Shown here: piece by piece, positions 1 through 8,623 of the stretch
Numbering within the stretch: position 1 is the first letter of the stretch
Layout of the letters: each line of letters opens with the position of its first letter
NCBI GenBank assembly: GCA_903902705.1
Contig: CAIUVX010000063.1
Span: 1 to 64,000, forward strand
DNA: 64,000 nucleotides
Origin: an uncultured Methylococcales bacterium
GTDB lineage: Bacteria; Pseudomonadota; Gammaproteobacteria; Methylococcales; Methylomonadaceae
Reading direction: 5' to 3'
The notes under the pieces: generated by a model
What the model saw: the letters and a program-made list of their open reading frames with translations, nothing else
Databases searched by the model: none
Told to the model about the DNA's origin: nothing
Position numbers and translations under genes: made by a program

Positions 1-1
1 A

Positions 2-1825
2 AAAGATCCAGCTAACTGGGCAACTTGGGGTGGCGATTACGCCGGCACTCGTTATAGTTCACTTAACGAAATCAATGCTGACAACGTTAAAAATCTACAA
101 CCAGCATGGACTTTCTCTACAGGCGTATTACGTGGTCATGAAGGTGGTCCATTAGTTGTTGATGGTGTTATCTACATTCACACACCATTCCCTAACACTG
201 TATACGCTCTTGATCAAAAAACTCAGTCAGTTATCTGGGAATTTACTCCTACTCAAGATGCTGACGTTACTATCCCAGTTATGTGCTGCGATACAGTTAA
301 CCGTGGCTTAGCTTACGGTGACGGCAAAATTTTCTTACAACAATCTAACACTGTTTTAACTGCATTAGATGCAAAAACGGGTAAAAGAGTGTGGAGCGTT
401 CAAAACGGTGATCCTAAATTAGGTATGACCAACACTAACGCACCTTTAGTTGTTAAAGATACCGTTTTAACAGGTATTTCTGGTGGTGAGTTTGGTGTGC
501 GTGGTTTCTTAGCCGCTTATGACATCAACACTGGCAAATTGGCATGGAAAGGTTATAGCATCGGTCCCGATAAAGACACGTTAATCAATGCTGATAAAAC
601 CACGACTTGGGAAGACGGCAAAGTTGCTAAAGTTGGCGAAAATTCAAGTATCAAAACGTGGGAAGGTGACCAATGGAAAATTGGTGGCGGTACTACTTGG
701 GGCTGGACTAGCTACGATTCTAAATTGAATCTGATTTACTACGGATCAGGCAACCCATCAACTTGGAACCCAGTACAACGTCCTGGTGACAACAAATGGT
801 CTATGTCATTGTGGGCGCGTGATGCGGACACAGGTGAAGTTAAATGGGTTTACCAAATGACTCCACATGACGAATGGGACTTTGACGGTATCAACGAAAC
901 TGTGTTAGTTGACCAAGAAGTGAAAGGCAAGCTGCACAAAACTATCGTGCATTTCGACCGTAACGGTTTTGGCTATACACTGGATCGTGAAACAGGTGAA
1001 TTGTTAGTTGCTGAAAAATTCGACAAATCAGTCAACTGGGCATCTCATGTTGATATGAAATCAGGTCGTCCAGCGGTTGTTGCTAAATACTCAACTGAAC
1101 AAAATGGCGAAGATGTTAAATCTGAAGGCGTATGTCCAGCTGCGTTAGGTTCTAAAAACCAACAACCCGTGTCTTACTCTCCACAAACTGGCTTGTTCTA
1201 CATCTCAGGCAACCACTTATGTATGAACTACGAACCTTTCCAAGTTTCATACACAGCAGGTCAACCTTATGTCGGCGCAACGCTAGACATGATGCCAGCT
1301 GGTGCAGACGTTATCACAGGCAAACCAGACGGTACACACAACTTAGGTCAGTTCACCGCGTTTGATGCTAAAACAGGCAAAATTGCTTGGTCTAATAAAG
1401 AACCGTTCTCTGTCTGGTCAGGTTCAGTGGCAACTGCTGGTGGCATCGTATTCTACGGCACATTAGAAGGTTACTTGAAAGCAGTTGATGCAAAAACAGG
1501 TAAAGAATTGTACAAATTCAAAACCCCATCAGGCATCATCGGTAACGTTAATACTTGGAGCTACGAAGGCAAACAATATGTTGGCGTATTGTCAGGTATT
1601 GGCGGCTGGGCAGGTATCGGTATCGCAACTGATTTCGGCAAACAGTTAGAAGAAGCAGAAGCGAAAGCGGCAGCAGAAACTGATCCTGTGAAAAAAGCAG
1701 AGCTACAAAAAATTGCTCTGAAAATCTCACAAGAAGGTTTAGGTGCTAACGGCGCGTATGCAAGCTTGGGTTCATTCACCAAACAAGGTGGCGTGTTCAC
1801 AGTATTTGCATTGCCTAATAACTAA
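2..1825 (+). CDS. xoxF: XoxF-type PQQ-dependent (lanthanide) methanol dehydrogenase, 5' truncated by window edge
   Basis: Frame open from nt 2 ([25 protein letters not shown]...), PQQ beta-propeller W-motifs, vicinal Cys 'MCCDTVNRG', '[12 protein letters not shown]' carrying the extra Asp that distinguishes XoxF from MxaF (DEWDYAG). Confidence 0.95.
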   Translation, partial: KDPANWATWGGDYAGTRYSSLNEINADNVKNLQPAWTFSTGVLRGHEGGPLVVDGVIYIHTPFPNTVYALDQKTQSVIWEFTPTQDADVTIPVMCCDTVNRGLAYGDGKIFLQQSNTVLTALDAKTGKRVWSVQNGDPKLGMTNTNAPLVVKDTVLTGISGGEFGVRGFLAAYDINTGKLAWKGYSIGPDKDTLINADKTTTWEDGKVAKVGENSSIKTWEGDQWKIGGGTTWGWTSYDSKLNLIYYGSGNPSTWNPVQRPGDNKWSMSLWARDADTGEVKWVYQMTPHDEWDFDGINETVLVDQEVKGKLHKTIVHFDRNGFGYTLDRETGELLVAEKFDKSVNWASHVDMKSGRPAVVAKYSTEQNGEDVKSEGVCPAALGSKNQQPVSYSPQTGLFYISGNHLCMNYEPFQVSYTAGQPYVGATLDMMPAGADVITGKPDGTHNLGQFTAFDAKTGKIAWSNKEPFSVWSGSVATAGGIVFYGTLEGYLKAVDAKTGKELYKFKTPSGIIGNVNTWSYEGKQYVGVLSGIGGWAGIGIATDFGKQLEEAEAKAAAETDPVKKAELQKIALKISQEGLGANGAYASLGSFTKQGGVFTVFALPNN

Positions 1826-1853
1826 TTAATCTAGTTTTTTAGATTGCTAGTTG

Positions 1854-1889
1854 AAGCCTTGGTTGAGCGATTGACCAAGGCTTTTTTTT
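1854..1889 (+). terminator. Rho-independent terminator after xoxF
   Basis: aagccttggt-tgagcgattg-accaaggctt followed by T-run. Confidence 0.85.
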
Positions 1890-1908
1890 AACTCTATTGC
1901 GAGAAAAA

Positions 1909-2559
1909 ATGAGAAGATATAAATATCAATTAGTTACAGTTATTGGTTTTACAACCATGCTTTTATTTGGCTGTGCATCCCAACCACCCTTATCAGTAGG
2001 TCAGCTTACTGAATATAACGCGGTTTCTATTAACAAAGATGTCTCTGTACCGAGCATTGCTTTTTATCATGGTCAAGTCCAATCATTTGCTGGTGTATTT
2101 GGAGTTTTAGGAGCGTTAGCAACAATGGATGATGCTAAAAGTAATGGAATACAACTCGCTGAATTTATGAAAAAAGAAAACATCAACGTTGGTGAAATTT
2201 TTATCAAAGATTTTGAGAAACAAATCATCGAAACAAAAACATTTAAAGTTGTTCAACCTAACTCTGAAAAAGCGATATTTAAAACAAAAATAGAACTTTT
2301 TGGTCTCAATCAAGGTAATGGACTTACCAGCACACTCTATCCTCAATTGACTGTTTCTGCTCAATTGACAAAACTAGATGGAACTATTTTATGGAAAGGA
2401 CAGCAGTACATTACTCCGATAAACAGTGAAAACAATATTGGTGATACGCTTGAAAATTTTTACAAAGAGCCGAACAAACTTAGACTATCTTTTGAAAAGA
2501 CATCTCATATTCTGGCAAAATTTCTGATTGAAGAAATAATTGGTAGCAAAACGCAATAA
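1909..2559 (+). CDS. Hypothetical lipoprotein
   Basis: ORF with signal peptide and lipobox (LLFGC|ASQPP); upstream TTG at 1897 is an alternative start. Confidence 0.65.
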   Translation: MRRYKYQLVTVIGFTTMLLFGCASQPPLSVGQLTEYNAVSINKDVSVPSIAFYHGQVQSFAGVFGVLGALATMDDAKSNGIQLAEFMKKENINVGEIFIKDFEKQIIETKTFKVVQPNSEKAIFKTKIELFGLNQGNGLTSTLYPQLTVSAQLTKLDGTILWKGQQYITPINSENNIGDTLENFYKEPNKLRLSFEKTSHILAKFLIEEIIGSKTQ

Positions 2560-2583
2560 GCCATGTAACACGATAAGATGGGC

Positions 2584-2666
2584 ATAGGATGTGCTGAGGT
2601 ACGAAGCGCATCGTTCGAGAAACTTGACACGAATGATGCGCCTCCTATCGTCGGCACATCCTATGG
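2584..2666. repeat. Intergenic palindromic repeat ('cataggatgtgctgaggtacgaagcgcatc' family)
   Basis: Arms gcataggatgtgctgagg...gcgcatc / gatgcgcctcc...ggcacatcctatggc; partial copy near 40490. Confidence 0.75.
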
Positions 2667-2724
2667 CACTAGCGCGTAGGATGGCTAGAGCGATAGCGAA
2701 ACCCATCACTAACCCTTGAAAATA

Positions 2725-2758
2725 TCTCGTTCCCACACTCTGGAGTTTGAGAACGAGA
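2725..2758. repeat. Short inverted repeat ('tctcgttc...gaacgaga')
   Basis: tctcgttcccacactctggagtttgagaacgaga. Confidence 0.6.
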
Positions 2759-2848
2759 AAAACCATTTTTATTGCTGATGTAGGTTGTGAGGTGAGGTAC
2801 GAATCCCGATGCACATAAAAACACCTCAACTTAATTTAAGGTAGCGTG

Positions 2849-3346
2849 ATGTTCAAAAAATATTTTTCCCTAATTATACTTTTGCTAATGACAAATCATG
2901 CTGTTGTGGCGAACGAGTTGTCTTTACTTACCGAAGAACGAATAGGTGATTTTGAACTTGGGATATTTGAAAAGGACTTGCAAGGAAAAATACCTTGCCC
3001 ATTAAAACGCGGTGAAGAACAATTATGGGGCGCGGATGGAATTTATCATCAAGCATGGAATTATCCTAAGTGCGGGCTAAGTTTTAACATGAGTTCAGAA
3101 GAAAAAGGAGCAACTAAATTGATTTATTCCATTACAGTAACCGCACCTAGCACGCTGAAAACTAAACGCGGTATTCATATCGGTAGTAGTGAACAAGAAG
3201 TTGCGAAAGCCTATCAAGATGAAAAAGATACCAAGGCTAGTATTGCGAAACAAACCTTCGTGGCGGGTTCTTTGTATGGTGGACTTGTTTTTGACTTTCA
3301 ACATAATAAAGTCATAAGCATCTTTTTGGGCGCGGGTGCTGAGTAG
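2849..3346 (+). CDS. Hypothetical secreted protein
   Basis: ORF with N-terminal signal peptide (MFKKYFSLIILLLMTNHAVVA). Confidence 0.6.
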   Translation: MFKKYFSLIILLLMTNHAVVANELSLLTEERIGDFELGIFEKDLQGKIPCPLKRGEEQLWGADGIYHQAWNYPKCGLSFNMSSEEKGATKLIYSITVTAPSTLKTKRGIHIGSSEQEVAKAYQDEKDTKASIAKQTFVAGSLYGGLVFDFQHNKVISIFLGAGAE

Positions 3347-3356
3347 ACTACCCAGC

Positions 3357-3827
3357 CTACCGTGCTGAACCATTATTATAATTTTCACGCTTAATATCAT
3401 ATTGATTTTCCATGCCTTCGGTTAGATTATAACCTTCGGCATTTAATAAATCGCCGACAAAAAATAAACGCAGATCGATAATATAAGCGATTTGTTTTAT
3501 TTTATTTTTTTCAATCATAATAATGGCAAAATGCTGATTATTATCTATCAATTGGATAACAAGTGTTTGCGGATTACTGGGGTCTTCTTTTAATGCACCA
3601 GCAACAATTTGTCTGGCTTTTTCTGTGGTGAGTATGGGATTAGTCGTGGATAATTGTGCGTTTTTTTCTCGTTTTAATGCCTCTGCATTAAAGTAACCGA
3701 TGTCATAGGCGATCTTAAATATTAGGCAAAGTAGAATGATGCAACCGTAGATAGACAGTCCAATTTTTAAACGTCTTCTAACACGCGGATTAGATAATCT
3801 TTTAATAATAAGGCGAATTTTCGACAT
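3357..3827 (-). CDS. Hypothetical protein with one N-terminal TM helix
   Basis: ORF; hydrophobic segment IGLSIYGCIILLCLIFKIAYDIGYF. Confidence 0.55.
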   Translation of the reverse strand: MSKIRLIIKRLSNPRVRRRLKIGLSIYGCIILLCLIFKIAYDIGYFNAEALKREKNAQLSTTNPILTTEKARQIVAGALKEDPSNPQTLVIQLIDNNQHFAIIMIEKNKIKQIAYIIDLRLFFVGDLLNAEGYNLTEGMENQYDIKRENYNNGSAR

Positions 3828-3873
3828 ATGGGGTCAGAATAATTGGGGGCAGAGTAAAATTAATTTGAATAAT

Positions 3874-3981
3874 TCAATTATTCCTTTTTAGTTTCTTCTT
3901 GGTCGCTTTGCCATTTATCCCCAGACTGTAATAATGGAAGATGTTTTTTGCTATGTCCAAACCAACTACGTTAGTATTCAT
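3874..3981 (-). pseudogene. IS110-family transposase N-terminal remnant
   Basis: Reverse-strand translation MNTNVVGLDIAKNIFHYYSLGINGKATKKKLKRNN* matches the DEDD-transposase start 'VVGLDIAKN.F'; stops after 35 aa. Confidence 0.7.
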
Positions 3982-4078
3982 CTCGGATGCCTCTTTATTC
4001 CGTTATTTGATTGGGTGCATTATGACACCGTTTGGAGTGGAGAGGAGTCCATATTATCAAGGTACGCGGTTTAAGAAG

Positions 4079-4174
4079 CAAGTAGCCCAGATGGAGCGAT
4101 AGCGGAATCTGGGAATGACCACAAGTGTGAAGGTTTATCCCGCATTTCGCAAAGCTCCACGCGGGCTACTTGCT
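4079..4174. repeat. Intergenic palindromic repeat ('gtagcccg-atggagc...gctccacgcgggctac' family)
   Basis: gcaagtagcccagatggagcgatagcggaatctggga ... cgcatttcgcaaagctccacgcgggctacttgc; related copies near 23503 and 24740-24870. Confidence 0.8.
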
Positions 4175-4283
4175 TTTACAGTCTCTGGAGCTGGAACGAG
4201 ACGATTTTTCCCTTGCTTTCTGCATAACAAGACGGTATCTATGTAGCCCATCTTATCGCGTTCAACCTGTAAAATGGGCAAGT

Positions 4284-4360
4284 GTAGGATGGGTAGAACG
4301 CAGTGAAACCCATCATTTACGCGGGTTTATGATGGGTTTCGCAAGCTCTACCCATCCTAC
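4284..4360. repeat. Intergenic palindromic repeat ('GTAGGATGGGTAGA...AAACCCATC' family)
   Basis: gtaggatgggtagaacgcagtgaaacccatca / tgatgggtttcgcaagctctacccatcctac form a long inverted repeat; degenerate copy near 2675-2708. Confidence 0.85.
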
Positions 4361-4364
4361 GAGT

Positions 4365-4622
4365 TTCAATTTTTTCCGTGGCGATGACTGGATGCAAGAA
4401 CCTTGTCGTTCGTGTGATGAAAAAGAAAAAGATAAAGGCGGTTGCCGCTGTCAGGCGTATTTATTGGCAGACGATATGTATGCCACTGATCCTGTGTGCA
4501 GCAAATCACCGAATCATCATGTAATTGAGGAGGCGATTGCTTCGGCTAGAAATAGTGCATTGACTGAAAATGAAAAACCGCTGATTTTTAGGAATAGTAA
4601 AAATTCGCGGCTGTTGTCTTGA
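4365..4622 (+). pseudogene. pqqE: C-terminal fragment of PQQ biosynthesis protein PqqE
   Basis: [58 protein letters not shown] is the Cys-rich PqqE C-terminus; radical-SAM portion absent; upstream coding replaced by repeat 4284-4360. Confidence 0.85.
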
Positions 4623-4675
4623 AAAACTGGAATACATCGCAAATAGCTCAAGCCAGTTTGCGATAAGGTAAAAAC

Positions 4676-4879
4676 ATGAAATTAAAAGTTATCATTCATC
4701 CAGCCGAAGAAGGCGGATTTTGGGCAGAAGTCCCTGCTATTCAAGGTTGTGCAACACAAGGCGAGACTATTGAAGAGCTTTTAACCAATCTTTATGAAGC
4801 GGTTGAAGCCTGTCTTTCTGTGGACTTGGAAGACATTGAACTGGCGCAAAATGACAGGGTTTTGGAGATTGCCGTGTGA
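4676..4879 (+). CDS. hicB: HicB-family antitoxin-like protein
   Basis: MKLKVIIHPAEEGGFWAEVPAIQGCATQGETIEELLTNLYEAVE typical HicB partial RNase H fold. Confidence 0.85.
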   Translation: MKLKVIIHPAEEGGFWAEVPAIQGCATQGETIEELLTNLYEAVEACLSVDLEDIELAQNDRVLEIAV

Positions 4880-4968
4880 AAGCTGTTTCAGGAAAACACT
4901 TTGCCAAAATTCTGGAAAGTCATGGCTGGGTGTTAGTTCGGGTTAATGGCAGTCACCACGTTACTTAA
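4876..4968 (+). pseudogene. hicA: Truncated HicA toxin
   Basis: GTG start overlapping hicB stop by 4 nt; VKAVSGKHFAKILESHGWVLVRVNGSHHVT* ends just after the GSHH motif (30 aa). Confidence 0.8.
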
Positions 4969-4998
4969 AAGAGGCTTCTAGTATGAGGAAATATTACA

Positions 4999-5391
4999 AT
5001 GCGTGATTTCAAACCAGGTTTCAGGCTTTCTTTTACAGACATCATTGTCTTGGTTATTGGGCTTTCAGGTGCTATATTTTTTTATAACATTAACCCACTC
5101 GTCAGTATCATGGTTACTTTTGTTCTTGCACACTTTTTTCTTTTTTGTAACGTCATAAGAATATCAAGAATCCCTGAGTTAATTTGGGCGGCTATTTTTC
5201 TTATTCTGGTAGGCTCTTCACTAATTTTCAATAAATCTGTATTGGCAGTAGCATTTTCAATATCGTTAGTTTCCACTTTAACGCTAATTATACTAGAATT
5301 AAAAAAGCCAAGTTATCACGGCATTCTGTGGCAAAAAATCAATCCATCGTTACTGCAATGGTTTGAACAAAATCGTAGTAAACTACCCTAA
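4999..5391 (+). CDS. Hypothetical membrane protein
   Basis: ORF with several hydrophobic segments. Confidence 0.5.
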   Translation: MRDFKPGFRLSFTDIIVLVIGLSGAIFFYNINPLVSIMVTFVLAHFFLFCNVIRISRIPELIWAAIFLILVGSSLIFNKSVLAVAFSISLVSTLTLIILELKKPSYHGILWQKINPSLLQWFEQNRSKLP

Positions 5392-5559
5392 TTTTCTGAG
5401 GCGAAGTTATAAAAAATCACAACCTTTCTAATTTGTTTTTATTGAAAATGGTTGCCCATAAATCGTATTAATCATTCTACATTAAGGGGATTTTTTATAG
5501 CTCCATCGCTCCAGCGGCGTGTGTTAGATCAAGAAGACGCTGGAGTGTTTACTAAGTCA

Positions 5560-5633
5560 TGTAGGGTGTGCAGCGTTTTTCTGCCCACTGGGATTATCGG
5601 CAAATGGTGGGTAAAAAAGCGTTGTCCACCTAC
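5560..5633. repeat. Intergenic palindromic repeat ('gtagggtgtgcagcg...gttgtccacctac')
   Basis: tgtagggtgtgcagcgtttttctgcccact...gtgggtaaaaaagcgttgtccacctaca. Confidence 0.65.
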
Positions 5634-5753
5634 AAGTATCGTAGTGCGTGGAAACGAGACACGTCCAAAACTTGTTTTTGAACTCCATGGAATTGTGCTA
5701 AAGAAAAAATGCTAAAATCCACGCTTTTAATCCTATCCTCATTTTAACAAACC

Positions 5754-6935
5754 ATGACTGATACCAACTGGAACGATTATTCCCTTGAAACCCAAGCTAT
5801 CCGCGCTGGTCATCGACGCACCCACGAAGATGAACACAGCATTCCTATTTTTGCTACGTCTAGCTATGTGTTTAAAAGTGCCGAAGAAGCGTCATTACGT
5901 TTTACAGGCAAAATAGCGGGTAATATTTATTCGCGCTTTACTAATCCTACGGTGGATGCGTTTCAACAACGCTTGGCATTGATGGAAAAAGGTGAACGCT
6001 GTTTGGCATTTGCGTCGGGTATGGCGGCGATTATGGCGGTCGGCATGGGTTTGTTAAAAGCAGGCGATCACGTTGTATGTTCACGCGGGGTGTTTGGTAA
6101 TACGGTGATGATTTTCACTAATTATTTTGCTAAGTTTGGCGTGGAAACGGATTTTGTCGATTTGATTGATACAGCGGCGTGGGAAGCGGCGATTAAACCC
6201 AATACGCGGTTTTTATTTTTAGAAACGCCGTCCAATCCGTTGACGGAAATTGCCGATATTCAAGCGTTGGCGGATATTGCTCATGCGCATGGTTGTTTAT
6301 TAATCGTTGATAATTGTTTTTGTACACCTGTATTACAAAAGCCATTTGAATTAGGCGCGGATATTGTGGTGCATTCGGCAACTAAATATATTGATGGTCA
6401 AGGGCGTTGTGTCGGCGGCGCGGTGATTGCTAGTAATGAGATTATCGAGCAGTTTATTTATCCGTATTTACGCACAGGCGGCGCGACTATGAGTCCGTTT
6501 AATGCGTGGGTATTTTTGTCGGGTTTAGAAACTTTGGCAATTCGTATGAAAGCGCATTGTGACAGCGCGTTTGAATTAGCGAAGTGGTTAGAGCAACAGC
6601 CGAGTGTGGCGAAAGTGCATTACGCGGGTTTGCCGTCTCATGCGCAACATGAACTCGCCAAACGCCAGCAAAGTCATTTTGGCGGTATTGTTAGTTTTGA
6701 ATTAACTGGCGGAAAAGAACACGCGTGGCGTTTGATTGATGCTACCCGCATGATTTCCATTACTGCTAATCTGGGTGATGTGAAAACCACCATTACCCAT
6801 CCTGCAACCACTACGCATGGTCGTTTAACGCCTGAATTGCGTGCTAAAGCGGGTATTAAAGATGGCTTGGTACGACTTTCGGTGGGTTTGGAAAATCTGG
6901 ATGATATTAAGAACGACTTGCTAAATGGCTTGTAA
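5754..6935 (+). CDS. metZ: O-succinylhomoserine sulfhydrylase
   Basis: Cys/Met metabolism PLP enzyme: YSRFTNPTVDAFQQRLA, SATKYIDGQGR; MetZ-like throughout. Confidence 0.9.
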   Translation: MTDTNWNDYSLETQAIRAGHRRTHEDEHSIPIFATSSYVFKSAEEASLRFTGKIAGNIYSRFTNPTVDAFQQRLALMEKGERCLAFASGMAAIMAVGMGLLKAGDHVVCSRGVFGNTVMIFTNYFAKFGVETDFVDLIDTAAWEAAIKPNTRFLFLETPSNPLTEIADIQALADIAHAHGCLLIVDNCFCTPVLQKPFELGADIVVHSATKYIDGQGRCVGGAVIASNEIIEQFIYPYLRTGGATMSPFNAWVFLSGLETLAIRMKAHCDSAFELAKWLEQQPSVAKVHYAGLPSHAQHELAKRQQSHFGGIVSFELTGGKEHAWRLIDATRMISITANLGDVKTTITHPATTTHGRLTPELRAKAGIKDGLVRLSVGLENLDDIKNDLLNGL

Positions 6936-6964
6936 TTATTACCCCTTATGACCTAGTTCCTACT

Positions 6965-7111
6965 CACTGCCATTAAGTTAAGGATTTTTCCGTTCGCCCT
7001 GAGCATGTCGAAGAGTGAATGGAAAAACTCCAGCCCCGAAGTTAAGCCGTTCATGCTTCGACTGTTCGACAAGCTCACAGCTCAGCACGAACGGCTTAAC
7101 TTAATGGTATT
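6965..7111. repeat. Composite inverted repeat
   Basis: Outer arms cactgccattaagttaag / cttaacttaatggtattg, inner ccgttcgccctgagcatgtcgaag / cttcgac...gctcagcacgaacgg; end motif recurs near 46343. Confidence 0.7.
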
Positions 7112-7146
7112 GACGGACGCGCCGCGTGGAAACGAGAAATCTGCTT

Positions 7147-8010
7147 ATGAATATTGATGTTTTATGTGTTGGTCATGCGTCTTACGATTTAGTGTTTTCA
7201 GTTGACCATCACCCTACTAAAAATGAAAAAACGGTCGCCGATAGTTTTATTGCCTGTGGCGGTGGCCCTGCGGTGAATGCTGCGGTGATGGTGGCGAAAC
7301 TGGGTTTGTCTGCGGCGTTTGCAGGTTATTGGGACTCGATGTGCATGGTGAACTGCACGCTCAAGAGTTGGTCGCACACGGTGTTAATACTCAATGTGTG
7401 GTTCGTGGCGATTCGCCTACGCCCTTATCCACCGTGAGGCAATCGTGCCTTAATTAATTACAAAGGTGACACTAAACCCTTAACAGCGAGTTCAGTTGAT
7501 TTTTCCGTACTTAATCCAAAAGTGATTTTATTCGATGGGCATGAACCACATATTTCTATACCTTTAGCAGAACACGCCCGAAAAGTAGGTATTCCCACCG
7601 TATTGGATGCAGGTTCTGTGCATGACGGCACATTGGCACTGATGGGCATGGTGGATTATTTGGTATGCTCAGAAAAATTCGCCCTGCAACTGAAAGGTGA
7701 TGAGAATACCGCATTAGCCTATTTAGCAACGCTCGTGCCTTATGTCGTTATCACGTTGGGTGAGCGGGGGTTGATTTGGCAACACGACACACAATGCGGC
7801 GCGTTACCTGCATTGGCAATTAATGCAATTGATACCACAGGTGCGGGTGATGCGTTTCATGGCGCATTTGCAGCAGGGATAGCAGCAGGATTGGATTGGC
7901 TAACGACGTTACGTTATGCCAGTGTTGCTGGGTCGCTGTGTTGTACAAAAATGGGGGCGCGGCTGGGATTGCCGTCTAAAAAAGAACACGAAATTGTGTT
8001 TGCTTGTTAG
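7147..8010 (+). pseudogene. PfkB-family (ribokinase-like) sugar kinase, frameshifted
   Basis: MNIDVLCVGHASYDLVF...GGGPAVNAAVMVAKLG, then frameshifts near 7340 and 7436, then INYKGDT...VILFDGHEP...NAIDTTGAGDAFHGAF. Confidence 0.85.
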
Positions 8011-8026
8011 CAGAGGGGTTCTATTG

Positions 8027-8623
8027 ATGAAAAAAATAATTTTTGGCTTATTGCTATTAGTTGGCGGTGCGTTATTCCTTATCAATCATTTAGCAGGAAT
8101 AACCTCAGATGCTACCGATAAGGTCAGCAACAAAGCACTAAGTCAATTAATAGCGACAGGCAACAAACCAGAACAAAATCAGCCTACGACTAATGCGCAA
8201 GTAGCAGAGGATAAATCAATTTCGGAACAAGTAGTGACACCATTGATGAAGCCACTTATGGATGATATTCGCAAAATAACGGATAAACGCTCACTCAGCA
8301 ATGCGGAACAAATTGAGAGTTCGACAAAAAATAACACTACAACCAAACCCCCCATTGCCACCATTAAAATCTACGATAAAAAAACCAATAAGGAAATTAT
8401 CATAGAAACGCAAACAACATTAGAAGCGCGACAACAAGCAATCACGACGCAACAAAAAGAAGAGCAACAACAAAAGGATGCGCGATTTAGAGCGTATTAT
8501 CAAAAATCTGAAAAATGTCTGTCACCTAGCGATAATGAAACCCGCGTCGCCTGTGGTAATGAATATATACGCGCTAAAGCGAAGTTTGAAGAATTATATC
8601 AACAAGAAAAATCTAAAAATTAA
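8027..8623 (+). CDS. Hypothetical membrane-anchored protein, Q/K-rich
   Basis: In-frame ATG at 8027 (MKKIIFGLLLLVGGALFLINHLAG) preferred over the longer ORF that overlaps the kinase pseudogene. Confidence 0.55.
   Translation: MKKIIFGLLLLVGGALFLINHLAGITSDATDKVSNKALSQLIATGNKPEQNQPTTNAQVAEDKSISEQVVTPLMKPLMDDIRKITDKRSLSNAEQIESSTKNNTTTKPPIATIKIYDKKTNKEIIIETQTTLEARQQAITTQQKEEQQQKDARFRAYYQKSEKCLSPSDNETRVACGNEYIRAKAKFEELYQQEKSKN

Noticed and set aside
4170-4364. N-terminal part of ORF 4170..4622 ([11 protein letters not shown]... peptide)
   Set aside because: Translation of a palindromic DNA repeat; not a real protein segment. Only the pqqE-derived tail is gene-like.
5452-5715. ORF of 87 aa
   Set aside because: Largely overlaps the repeat at 5560-5633; no family signal.
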